A stretch of DNA of 64,000 bases, from positions 1-64,000 of the forward strand of contig CANRLW010000004.1 in NCBI GenBank assembly GCA_947631575.1, read 5' to 3'. How positions within the stretch are numbered: the first letter of the stretch is position 1; every line of letters begins with the position of its first letter. This stretch comes from an uncultured Clostridia bacterium (GTDB lineage: Bacteria > Bacillota > Clostridia > Oscillospirales > Ruminococcaceae). Under the pieces are notes generated by a model that was not told where the DNA came from, did not search any database, and was given only the letters and a program-made list of their open reading frames with translations. This document shows positions 52,248 to 59,641 of the stretch, piece after piece. Both the position numbers and the translations under genes were made by a program.

Positions 52248-52426
52248 TACTTTAATTTTGAAATCAAACTTGATATTATTCTCTTTTTTTCATCGGAAGT
52301 GTATCCGTAAATTGCCTTGCGGACAGTGTAAACAAACAGCTTGTCGGTTTCGGATCTCAGTCTTTTTAAAATAATTTCATCGGAAATATGTACCACTGTG
52401 CTAATTTTCTTTAAATTATCCGTCAT
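52247..52426 (-). CDS. 59-aa protein divergent from the serine recombinase
   Basis: On the minus strand ATG 52426 follows AAGGGGG at good spacing and runs 59 codons to TAA. The peptide begins MTDNLKKIST and ends SLISKLK. It is charged and mainly alpha-helical by composition (ISDEIILKRLRSETDKL, then YTSDEKKRIISSLISKLK), with no Cys and no TM helix. No family is recognised. It shares a 78-bp divergent region with the recombinase gene, which suggests a regulator or directionality factor. That role is inference. Confidence 0.6.
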   Translation of the reverse strand: MTDNLKKISTVVHISDEIILKRLRSETDKLFVYTVRKAIYGYTSDEKKRIISSLISKLK

Positions 52427-52463
52427 ACTTAATGCCCCCTTGAAAGTATATTATGACAGTGGA

Positions 52464-52473
52464 CTTGTACAAG
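52464..52473. promoter_or_regulatory. Perfect palindrome in the divergent recombinase promoter region
   Basis: CTTGTACAAG is a 10-bp perfect palindrome between the 59-aa gene and the recombinase. A minus-strand promoter TTGTAC, 16-bp spacer, TATACT overlaps it, so it may be an operator. Evidence is limited to symmetry and position. Confidence 0.4.
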
Positions 52474-52504
52474 ATTACGAGTTATTTTAAGAAAGAGGGG
52501 TATT

Positions 52505-54094
52505 ATGAAAATTGCAGTCTATTCGAGAAAATCAAAGTTTACGGGAAAGGGAGAAAGCATTGAAAATCAAGTTTCGCTCTGCCGTGAATATATCAAAGCG
52601 CATATTTCCGAAGTGCGCGACAGCGACATAAGAATTTTCGAGGACGAGGGCTTTTCAGCCAAAAACCTCGACAGACCACGCTTTAAGGAAATGATGAAAA
52701 TTGAAAACGAACAGCCGTTTGATTATATCATAGTTTACAGGCTTGACAGAATAAGCAGGAATGTCGGCGATTTCGCAAATCTTATCGAAAAGCTGAACGA
52801 GCAAAAAACGAGTTTCGTATGCATTAAAGAACAATTTGACACTTCAACGCCCATGGGTCGCGCTATGATGAACATTTCCGCGGTATTCGCACAGCTTGAA
52901 CGGGAAACTATCGCAGAGCGCATACGCGACAACATTGTTCTTCTGGCAAGAACAGGACGTTGGCTAGGAGGAGTCACGCCACTTGGATTTACGGGAGAAA
53001 AGCTTGAAATAAAGGACGCTGAAGGAAAACGGCGTTTTGTATACAAGCTGTCGCCTGTTAAGGAAGAAATATCAAGGGTAAAGACGATTTACGAAAAGTT
53101 TCTTGAATTTCATTCGCTGACTAAAACAACATCATGGCTTATTGCAAACGGAATTAAGTCGCGCGGAGGAAATGACTTTCGCACAAGGGCGGTAAGAGAT
53201 ATACTGAAAAATCCCGTTTACTGCACGGCAGATGAAAATTCGCTTTCGTATTTTAAAGAGCTTGGGTGCGATGTTTGCTTTACAAAAGATGAAATAAGCG
53301 GAAAGCGCGGAATAATGCCGTTTTGCAGGACAACTCAAAGCGGAAAGAAAACCCGCAGGACTTCTCCCGATGAATGGATAATTGCCCTTGGAAAGCACAA
53401 GGGAATAATAAACTCGGAGGAATGGATAAAAACTCAGAGTTTGCTGGGGCAAAACACTTCAAAATCGTTTTACAAGCCGTCAAGAAACAATGTTGCAATT
53501 TTCACGGGACTTGTAAAATGCGGAAAATGCGGGCATAATATGCGTCCTCGCATAACTTCAAGAAATACCGGTAATACCGGGAGGTTTTCGTATATGTGCG
53601 AGTACAAGGAACGCTCTCACAAAACGAAATGCGATATGAAAAACGTATGCGGAAACGAACTTGATAAAATAGTGTGCGGGGAAATATTGAAACTTGTGAA
53701 ATTTGACAATTCGGTAAAGCATGAACTTAGCCTTTTGATAAAAAACATTCCCGAAACAGACAACTCGCCTGAAATCAAAAAGCAGATAGCGCACAAAGAA
53801 AAAGAAATTTCAAAACTTATGCGCGCTTTTGCAGACTCGGACAATACAACTTTCGGATATGCTGAAAACGAGATAAAAAATCTTGGAAATGAAATAAAAC
53901 TGCTTAATGAAGAACTTTCGCGAATTGAAATCAAGAAATCCGATAATTTGAACGTTGAGGCTGTTGCTGAAGAATTGTTGAAATTCAGCGATAGATTTGA
54001 CGAATTGACGGTGGTTGAAAAGCGGGAGTTTGTAAATAAGGTTGTTGAAAAAATCATTTGGGACGGCGAAATAATACATATTTATCTAAAATAA
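52505..54094 (+). CDS. Large serine recombinase
   Basis: 529 aa. The resolvase domain (about residues 1-145) has the catalytic Ser in AVYSRKSK, then DEGFSAKNLDRPRFKEM, YRLDRISRNVGDFANLI and IFAQLERETIAERIRDN-like helix motifs (here VFAQLERETIAERI). A recombinase domain follows (about 160-300), then a zinc ribbon (VKCGKCGHNMRPR and a later CEYKERSHKTKC), a long coiled coil (about 415-490) and a C-terminal helix. The length and domains fit integrases and SpoIVCA-type excision enzymes. Start ATG 52505 follows AAGAGGGG. No phage structural genes are nearby. A split sigK lies 2.6 kb downstream, convergent to it. Confidence 0.93.
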   Translation: MKIAVYSRKSKFTGKGESIENQVSLCREYIKAHISEVRDSDIRIFEDEGFSAKNLDRPRFKEMMKIENEQPFDYIIVYRLDRISRNVGDFANLIEKLNEQKTSFVCIKEQFDTSTPMGRAMMNISAVFAQLERETIAERIRDNIVLLARTGRWLGGVTPLGFTGEKLEIKDAEGKRRFVYKLSPVKEEISRVKTIYEKFLEFHSLTKTTSWLIANGIKSRGGNDFRTRAVRDILKNPVYCTADENSLSYFKELGCDVCFTKDEISGKRGIMPFCRTTQSGKKTRRTSPDEWIIALGKHKGIINSEEWIKTQSLLGQNTSKSFYKPSRNNVAIFTGLVKCGKCGHNMRPRITSRNTGNTGRFSYMCEYKERSHKTKCDMKNVCGNELDKIVCGEILKLVKFDNSVKHELSLLIKNIPETDNSPEIKKQIAHKEKEISKLMRAFADSDNTTFGYAENEIKNLGNEIKLLNEELSRIEIKKSDNLNVEAVAEELLKFSDRFDELTVVEKREFVNKVVEKIIWDGEIIHIYLK

Positions 54095-54126
54095 TTGTCA
54101 ACTTTTTTATTGCATAGGTTGACATT
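54093..54126 (+). promoter_or_regulatory. BirA-operator-like dyad
   Basis: TGTCAAC (54096-54102) and GTTGACA (54118-54124) form an inverted repeat with 15 bp between, and the right half overlaps the -35. It resembles biotin operators (TTGTAAAC/GTTTACAA types), but the spacing is about 2 bp shorter than usual. The first gene of the operon is BirA, so autoregulation is likely. Confidence 0.55.
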
Positions 54127-54147
54127 CTGTTTTTCAGATGCTATAAT
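54119..54147 (+). promoter_or_regulatory. Consensus sigma-A promoter of the birA-bioY-bioB operon
   Basis: -35 TTGACA (54119-54124), 17-bp spacer, -10 TATAAT (54142-54147). The leader carries GTATACGA twice (54149-54156 and 54171-54178). Confidence 0.85.
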
Positions 54148-54180
54148 TGTATACGAAGAAAACTAAAGAGGTATACGATC

Positions 54181-55167
54181 TTGACTATAAAAGAACAAGT
54201 CCTTGAACTTCTCGAAGAAAACCGAAACAAATTCATTTCGGGCGAATATATCGCAAAGAAACTTTACTGCACCAGAGGAGCGGTCTGGAAATCAATAAAA
54301 TCGCTTAGAAATGACGGATTTGAAATAAACGCCGTTACTAATCGCGGGTATCAGCTAGGCGACAGCGGCGATGTCCTTAGCAAATCAGGCATATGCCGTT
54401 ATTTAAAAAATAACTGTAATATCATTCTGCTGAAGACAGTTGGTTCAACAAATGCATATCTTCATGAGCTTGCTATAAAAGGCGAAAAAGAAGGAACTAT
54501 GATGATAGCGTCCGAGCAAACAAACGGTTATGGACGGCGCGGACGAAGTTTCTTCTCCCCTGCCGATACAGGACTTTATTTAAGTATATTGCTGCGCCCG
54601 AAATTCTCTGCAAAGGAGTCGGTTAAAATAACTGCTGCCGCAGCGGTCGCTGCCTGCGTTTCGATAGAAAATGTAACAGGGATAAAAACCGACATAAAAT
54701 GGGTGAACGACATTTTTTCCGACGGGAAAAAAGTTGCAGGGATATCTACTGTAGCGGCGGTAAACATTGAAAACGGAATGTTTGACCACGTTGTCATAGG
54801 CATAGGGATAAACGTTTATTATCCGAAAGACGGTTTTCCGACCGAGATTTCGGACATTGCGGGCGCGCTGCTGAAAGAAAACATTCCGAATATCAAAAAC
54901 AAATTAGCAGCCGAATTTTATGACAGATTTACGGAGATTTACGAACAACTTCCCGAATGTGGCGGGCTTAGTGAATACAAAAAGCGGCTTATGTGGCAGG
55001 GAGAGCAGATCAATATTTACTCTGGCGCTGACAATGAAACGATTACGCCCGCGGTATTGCTCGGAGTTGACGATAATTTTGCCCTTAAAGTCAGATATGA
55101 AAACGGCAAGGAAGATGTAATTTATTCGGGCGAGATAAGTATAAGGAGAAAAAATGACAAAAGCTAA
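54181..55167 (+). CDS. birA: Bifunctional biotin-protein ligase and repressor BirA
   Basis: The start is TTG 54181 (M TIKEQVLELL) after AAAGAGGT. The N-terminal helix-turn-helix (FISGEYIAKKLYCTRGAVWKSIKSLR, about residues 18-43) gives regulatory ability. The catalytic domain has GSTNAYLHELA, EQTNGYGRRGRSFFSP (biotinoyl-AMP loop) and DIKWVNDIF with KVAGIS. 328 aa. It attaches biotin to carboxylases and represses biotin genes. First of three coupled biotin genes. Confidence 0.95.
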   Translation: MTIKEQVLELLEENRNKFISGEYIAKKLYCTRGAVWKSIKSLRNDGFEINAVTNRGYQLGDSGDVLSKSGICRYLKNNCNIILLKTVGSTNAYLHELAIKGEKEGTMMIASEQTNGYGRRGRSFFSPADTGLYLSILLRPKFSAKESVKITAAAAVAACVSIENVTGIKTDIKWVNDIFSDGKKVAGISTVAAVNIENGMFDHVVIGIGINVYYPKDGFPTEISDIAGALLKENIPNIKNKLAAEFYDRFTEIYEQLPECGGLSEYKKRLMWQGEQINIYSGADNETITPAVLLGVDDNFALKVRYENGKEDVIYSGEISIRRKNDKS

Positions 55168-55735
55168 AAGTAAAACAGTTATGATCTGCATGTGCGCGAT
55201 CTTTGCCGCGCTTATTGCTATAGGAGCATTTATAAGAATACCTATCCCCTACATAAACGTTACACTCCAGGTGTTTTTCGTGGCTCTAGCGGGTATGCTC
55301 CTCGGAGGAAAATTCGGCGCATTGAGTGTCGTTGTTTACATTATGCTGGGACTTATCGGCATTCCGATATTTACGGAGGGAGGAGGATTTTTCTATATAC
55401 TTAAACCTACCTTCGGATATATGATAGGTTTTATTATAGGTGCTTATGTAACAGGAAAAATTGCAAACGCCGCAACTAATCCGTCAATAAAGCGGCTTTT
55501 TATTGCTGACCTTATAGGCATTTTGATAATTTACGCATTTGGGGTAGTTTATTTTTACATGGCGTCTAATCTTTGGGTTGGCGAAGGCGGCATTAGTATA
55601 GGAGATTGTTTATTATATTGCTTTGTACTTCTTTTCCCTAAAGACCTTGCTATAAGCGTAATAGCCGTATTTATCTCAAAGCGCCTTATACCTATAGTTA
55701 GGAAATATCATCAGGAGGCTGACAAAAATGATTGA
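55154..55735 (+). CDS. bioY: Biotin transporter substrate-binding subunit BioY
   Basis: 193 aa S-component of an ECF transporter with about 6 hydrophobic helices: IRIPIPYINVTLQVFFVALAGMLLGGKFGALSV in pieces and GGGFFYILKPTFGYMIGF, the classic BioY motif. The ATG lies 14 bp inside birA, with AAGGAG upstream. The end overlaps bioB by 8 bp. No ECF module is nearby, so it would share a common one. Confidence 0.94.
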   Translation: MTKAKSKTVMICMCAIFAALIAIGAFIRIPIPYINVTLQVFFVALAGMLLGGKFGALSVVVYIMLGLIGIPIFTEGGGFFYILKPTFGYMIGFIIGAYVTGKIANAATNPSIKRLFIADLIGILIIYAFGVVYFYMASNLWVGEGGISIGDCLLYCFVLLFPKDLAISVIAVFISKRLIPIVRKYHQEADKND

Positions 55736-56717
55736 TGAGCTGAAAGAAAAGATACTTAACGGAGAAAATGTCACAAGAGAAGAGGCGGTTTCGCTTATTC
55801 ATGCTCCGCTAGGAGAGCTTTGCATAGCAGCGAATGAAATAAGGCAGAAATTGTGCGGAAATGTTTTTGATATGTGTACTATCATAAACGGGAAAAGCGG
55901 TTGCTGTTCTGAAAACTGCAAATATTGTGCTCAGTCTTCTCGCAGCAAAGCTAAACACGATGAATACCCGCTGCTTGATACAAAGGAGATCGTAAAGCAC
56001 GCACTGTACAACTATGAACGAGGGATATTGAGGTTTTCTATAGTATGTTCGGGTAAAAAACTTTCGGACAGTGAGGTTGACAGCCTTTGCGAAAGTGTAC
56101 GTGAAATAAAAAAATCTTGTCCAATATCCGTATGCGTTTCGGCGGGGCTGCTCGATGAGAATAATTTCCGAAAGCTGAAAGATGCAGGCGTTACGCGCAT
56201 TCATAATAATCTTGAAACATCACGAAGATTTTTCCCTAAAATATGCACAACTCACACGTTTGACGACAAGCTGAAAACTATAATTGCCGCAAAGAACGCG
56301 GGTCTTGAGGTATGCAGCGGCGGCATTATGGGAATAGGCGAAACACCGGAAGACAGGATAGATATGGCGCTTACTTTGCGAGAGCTTGGCATTAAATCAG
56401 TTCCCGTAAATATATTAAACCCTATAATCGGAACGCCGTTCGAAAGCTACAAAATAATGACCGAAGAAGAGGCAGCTCGGATAGTTGCTATTTTTAGATT
56501 TATTTTGCCGAGTGCGCAAATTCGGCTTGCAGGAGGCAGAGGACTTTTGAGCGATATGGGAAAAACGCTTTTACTTTCCGGCGCAAACGCCGCAATATCA
56601 GGAGATATGCTGACCACAAGCGGAGTTTCTGTTGAAAACGATATGAAAACAACAAAGGAACTTGGGTATGCTGTAAAGTTTAATGATAAAGAAAATGTTT
56701 CCGTAGGGGTGTTATAG
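55728..56717 (+). CDS. bioB: Biotin synthase
   Basis: Radical SAM enzyme inserting sulphur into dethiobiotin. The cluster motif is CSENCKYC, followed by AQSSRSK; HNNLETS, TTHTFDDKL, GGIMGIGETPEDRI and ILNPIIGTPFE are also present. 329 aa and apparently complete. The stop (56715-56717) lies 1 bp from the break in the convergent sigK fragment. No bioA, bioD or bioF is present, so the cell may import dethiobiotin or keep these genes elsewhere. Confidence 0.95.
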   Translation: MIDELKEKILNGENVTREEAVSLIHAPLGELCIAANEIRQKLCGNVFDMCTIINGKSGCCSENCKYCAQSSRSKAKHDEYPLLDTKEIVKHALYNYERGILRFSIVCSGKKLSDSEVDSLCESVREIKKSCPISVCVSAGLLDENNFRKLKDAGVTRIHNNLETSRRFFPKICTTHTFDDKLKTIIAAKNAGLEVCSGGIMGIGETPEDRIDMALTLRELGIKSVPVNILNPIIGTPFESYKIMTEEEAARIVAIFRFILPSAQIRLAGGRGLLSDMGKTLLLSGANAAISGDMLTTSGVSVENDMKTTKELGYAVKFNDKENVSVGVL

Positions 56718-57069
56718 GATTATCAATACATCTGGATGCATATGTGGAAAATTTGTTGTTCTTTGCGGGGTCAAATGTTTCTGCGGCGCGTATCAGACCA
56801 ATAGTTCCTATTGAAACAAGGTCGTCTATATCGGAAAAATCGGGATACTTTTTGTTTACGATATACGCAACGAGCCTCAGATTATGAACTATCAGCTTAT
56901 CGCGTGCTTTCTTTTTCTCTTCCTCGGTGCATTCAGGAGAAACCATTGTTTTAAGACAGCGTTGTTCTTCTTTTGCGGAAAGCTGTTTGGGAAAGTTATT
57001 TTTTCCCTCAAAATGCAGTCCGAAAAACAAAATGTTTTCAAGCGCAAGTTTTACTATAAGCCAGATCAT
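56680..57069 (-). CDS. sigK: N-terminal half of split sigma factor K (SpoIVCB-like)
   Basis: Residues 1-117 match the N-terminal half of SigK: a hydrophobic pro-sequence (MIWLIVKLALENILFF), NNFPKQLSAKEEQRCL, NLRLVAYIVNKKYPDFSDIDDLVSIGTIGLIRAAETFDP in pieces (region 2), and FSTYASRCIDN. The homology ends exactly at RCIDN (56719), where SigK of Bacillus reads RCIENEILM and where skin elements interrupt the gene. The remaining 12 residues (PITPLRKHFLYH) are antisense of bioB. Start ATG 57069 follows AAAGGAAC. Regions 3-4 are missing and no matching C-terminal fragment is found in this window. It is either the border of an excisable element or a dead gene. Confidence 0.88.
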   Translation of the reverse strand: MIWLIVKLALENILFFGLHFEGKNNFPKQLSAKEEQRCLKTMVSPECTEEEKKKARDKLIVHNLRLVAYIVNKKYPDFSDIDDLVSIGTIGLIRAAETFDPAKNNKFSTYASRCIDNPITPLRKHFLYH

Positions 57070-57096
57070 AGAATGTTCCTTTCGTGTTTTTGATTT

Positions 57097-57126
57097 ATTC
57101 TATTATATTGCGCTTGTTTAATATTC
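57097..57126 (-). promoter_or_regulatory. SigE-like sporulation promoter of the sigK fragment
   Basis: Minus strand GAATATT (57126-57120) matches the SigE -35 consensus KMATATT. After 15 bp comes AATAGAAT (57104-57097), 6 of 8 to CATACAAT. sigK is transcribed by SigE in the mother cell of Bacillus, so this fits. Short motifs can arise by chance in AT-rich DNA. Confidence 0.5.
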
Positions 57127-57135
57127 GTGTTGGCA

Positions 57136-57151
57136 GGCTTTCTATAAAGCC
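57136..57151. other. Short hairpin between the kinase gene and the sigK promoter
   Basis: GGCTTT (57136-57141) and AAAGCC (57146-57151) form a perfect 6-bp stem around CTAT, upstream of the sigK promoter. Confidence 0.4.
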
Positions 57152-57175
57152 CGAATTTGACTTTTTATATAGATT

Positions 57176-57205
57176 AAAGCGGACAGGCTCAGACCCGTCC
57201 GCTTT
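57176..57205 (-). terminator. Terminator of the two-component operon
   Basis: AAAGCGGAC (57176-57184) pairs with GTCCGCTTT (57197-57205), 8 bp beyond the kinase stop. The minus strand continues AATCTATAT, a weak U tract. Confidence 0.7.
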
Positions 57206-57212
57206 AGTTTAT

Positions 57213-58712
57213 TTACTGTTTTTTCTGGTTCTTATCCGACTTATCAAACATATGCTTTTTGGGCATTTCGGGAGAAGTTTCCGAATATTCCGGAACTTCA
57301 AACCAGAACTTACTTCCCTTTCCAAGGCTGCTTTCAGCGCCGTATTTAAAGCCGTGCTGTTCAAGTATGCTCTTTACTATGGAAAGTCCTATACCGCTAC
57401 CCATTTTAGCCCGCTTATGAGTAGAAGAACGCTCGCTCACTTTATAATACCTATCCCAGATATACGGCAGATTTTCGGGCGAAATTCCTTCTCCGTGATC
57501 TTCGACCTCAAACCGCACAATTCCGTTTTGTATCCTGAAAAGTCTAACTATTATTATATTGTCCTCTCCGACATAAGTGACAGCGTTGTTTATAAGATTG
57601 TATATAACCTGGTCGAGCTTTGTTACATCGGCGTATATCCGTATATTATCTTCCGCCTGCAATTCAATGGAAATTCCTTCGTTAATTCTTATGACTTCAA
57701 AACGTGATACAACTTCAGATAGATTGTCTGACAGATCGAACGTTTCCATATTAAGCTCGGAAACGCCCGCCTGTAACTTTGAAAGGTCGAGTATGTCCGT
57801 TACAAGAGAAGAAAGTCTGTCCGTTTCATCTATAATAACTTTAAGGTGTTTTTCGCGTTTTTCGGGATTATCTCCCGATATATCGCGTATCATTTCTGCA
57901 TAAGCCTTTATCATAGTCAAAGGAGTACGAAGATCGTGAGAAATGTTCGACATAAGCTCACGTCGCAGATCATCGGATTTTGCTATTTCCTTTGAGGCAT
58001 CAGAGAGCGTTCCTGCAAGTTGCTTTATTTCGTCATAATCACGTTTACCTATTTTTACGTCAAATTTTCCCTGTGAAAGACTTTTTGCGGAATTGTTTAT
58101 CCTTATTATCGGCTCTGATATCTTGTTTGAGAAAAAAGCCGACATAAAGATAGTAAGGATCATTATCAAAAATCCGACTATATAGAATTGGCTCTGGAAT
58201 ATTTGTACTGTCGTACCTATAGGCTGAAGATAATTGAATATAAAAATATAAGAATCGGGAGAATTTTTATCGCCACCGAGATAACTCCCAAGCATCAGAA
58301 CGAAATTGTTTTCCTGTTCATCGCGGAAGGTTTTGTATATCAAACCCGACTCCGATTTTTTTACGCTTTCTATAAAATCATTTTTTGAAATTATTGACAA
58401 CGAATGGCTGCCACCAAGTCTGTTTATGATATAAGTGGTACCGTCCTCATAGATGATCTCAATAAACATCTTCTTGTCGGTCGCCTGTTTTACTACAATG
58501 TTCTGCATATGATAACTTATATACGACTCATCATCTTCGCTCCATTCGGAACTAATTTCAGCAAGCGTTTCGCTTATTTCATATCGTTTCATCCAGCCGT
58601 AATACAGTGGAAACATAGCGATAAGAAAAATATAAGTAAAAGCCAGCATCGCAAGGACGATAATTTCAAATCTCGCCCAGACGCGAACTTTTATGCTACG
58701 GAAAAAATTCAT
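57213..58712 (-). CDS. Membrane sensor histidine kinase
   Basis: 499 aa. TM1 (about residues 17-38), an extracytoplasmic sensor region (about 39-168), TM2 (about 170-192), HAMP (about 193-247), a dimerisation domain with the phospho-His in SNISHDLRTPLTMIKAY (about 258-274), and an HATPase domain (NLINNAV, DHGEGISPE, GSGIGLSIVKSI). The class fits BaeS/VanS/WalK-like kinases. Its start is 1 bp after the regulator stop. The signal is unknown. Confidence 0.93.
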   Translation of the reverse strand: MNFFRSIKVRVWARFEIIVLAMLAFTYIFLIAMFPLYYGWMKRYEISETLAEISSEWSEDDESYISYHMQNIVVKQATDKKMFIEIIYEDGTTYIINRLGGSHSLSIISKNDFIESVKKSESGLIYKTFRDEQENNFVLMLGSYLGGDKNSPDSYIFIFNYLQPIGTTVQIFQSQFYIVGFLIMILTIFMSAFFSNKISEPIIRINNSAKSLSQGKFDVKIGKRDYDEIKQLAGTLSDASKEIAKSDDLRRELMSNISHDLRTPLTMIKAYAEMIRDISGDNPEKREKHLKVIIDETDRLSSLVTDILDLSKLQAGVSELNMETFDLSDNLSEVVSRFEVIRINEGISIELQAEDNIRIYADVTKLDQVIYNLINNAVTYVGEDNIIIVRLFRIQNGIVRFEVEDHGEGISPENLPYIWDRYYKVSERSSTHKRAKMGSGIGLSIVKSILEQHGFKYGAESSLGKGSKFWFEVPEYSETSPEMPKKHMFDKSDKNQKKQ

Positions 58713-58713
58713 T

Positions 58714-59391
58714 TTAAACCTCGAATTTATACCCCAATCCGCGCAATGTTACTATAAATTTTCTATATGGTCCGAGATTGTTTCTGAGCATTTTTATGTG
58801 AGTATCAATTGTTCTGTCATCACCGAAAAAGTCATAGCCCCACACTTCTTCGAGCAATTTATTTCTTGTAAGCGCAATGTTTTTATTCCTTACAAGATAG
58901 AACAGCAAATCATATTCCTTTGGCGTGAGGTTTGCTTTTACTCCGTCTATATAAACATTTCGCGAAACAAAGTTTATTTCAAGTCCCTCAAACTTTTCTG
59001 TATCGGACGGGGACGTTTGTGCAGAAGAGGTCGAATTCCGTTTTACTATAGCATTTATTCTCGCCATAACCTCCTTTGGCGAAAACGGTTTAACTACATA
59101 ATCGTCTATACCTATCTCAAAGCCAAACAGCTTGTCATATTCTTCTCCACGTGCCGAGAGCATCATTACAGGTGTTTGTTTATATTTTCTTATTTCCTTG
59201 CAGGCTGAATAGCCGTCGAGCCTCGGCATCATGATATCCATTATTATTATATCATAATCCTTTGCCTTTGCCATTTCTATTGCCTGCATACCGTCGCTTG
59301 CCTCATCTACCTCGTGACCTTCAAATTCGGCATATTCCTTTATAACTTCACGTATATGCTCTTCATCATCAACAACAAGTATTTTATACAC
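58714..59391 (-). CDS. OmpR-family response regulator
   Basis: 225 aa. The receiver domain (VVDDEEHIREVI, phospho-Asp in IIIMDIMMPRLDG, Lys in VVKPFSP) is followed by a winged-helix DNA-binding domain (LTPKEYDLLFYLVRN, WGYDFFGDDRTIDTHIKMLRNN, TLRGLGYKFEV). Start GTG 59391 (M YKILVVDDEE) with AAAGAGGTG upstream. It forms a two-component pair with the kinase that follows. The leader contains a large hairpin. Confidence 0.95.
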   Translation of the reverse strand: MYKILVVDDEEHIREVIKEYAEFEGHEVDEASDGMQAIEMAKAKDYDIIIMDIMMPRLDGYSACKEIRKYKQTPVMMLSARGEEYDKLFGFEIGIDDYVVKPFSPKEVMARINAIVKRNSTSSAQTSPSDTEKFEGLEINFVSRNVYIDGVKANLTPKEYDLLFYLVRNKNIALTRNKLLEEVWGYDFFGDDRTIDTHIKMLRNNLGPYRKFIVTLRGLGYKFEV

Positions 59392-59432
59392 AAAAGCACC
59401 TCTTTCCTTTTTATATCCCGTTTAGTAAAAGC

Positions 59433-59517
59433 GGGCGCTCCTTCTGTTTCGTAGCCTGTTCACATAAACTCTGCGTTTTGCGACAGATCTACGTGAACAG
59501 GCTTTAAAAGAACGCCC
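59433..59517 (-). ncRNA. Large structured element in the response-regulator leader
   Basis: AGCCTGTTCAC (59453-59463) pairs perfectly with GTGAACAGGCT (59493-59503) around a 29-base loop that holds a smaller CTGCG/CGACAG stem. An outer GGGCG (59433-59437) pairs with CGCCC (59513-59517). The minus strand reads it as the leader of the response regulator. GGGCG:CGCCC and a CCCG:CGGG pairing nearer the start would be mutually exclusive, so a leader switch is conceivable. No known riboswitch class is recognised. Confidence 0.4.
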
Positions 59518-59561
59518 TAAATAATAAAGAGAAAATTATGAACATTGCCGCCATGTCATAA

Positions 59562-59579
59562 GGACAAGTTCCCTTGTCC
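59562..59579 (-). terminator. Hairpin downstream of the pepF operon, weak terminator
   Basis: GGACAAG (59562-59568) and CTTGTCC (59573-59579) form a perfect 7-bp stem with a 4-base loop, 63 bp after the kinase-like gene stop. The trailing U tract is poor, so termination is doubtful. Confidence 0.4.
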
Positions 59580-59641
59580 AAAAATAATAATACAAAATAT
59601 TTATGAAAACAACGTGATAATCAACTGAAATTTATTGAAAA

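Noticed and set aside
52505..54094. Integrated prophage around the serine recombinase
   Set aside because: Flanking genes are arginine and biotin genes; no capsid, tail, terminase, replication or lysis genes are present.
1..56680. C-terminal half of SigK elsewhere in the window
   Set aside because: No frame on either strand shows sigma region 3-4 features such as the SRSYVSRIEK-type helix. The KRKKKDQ tail at 1-24 is too short to assign.
57084..57707. 207-codon + strand frame opposite the histidine kinase
   Set aside because: Overlaps the kinase catalytic domain and its terminator; composition is typical of antisense.
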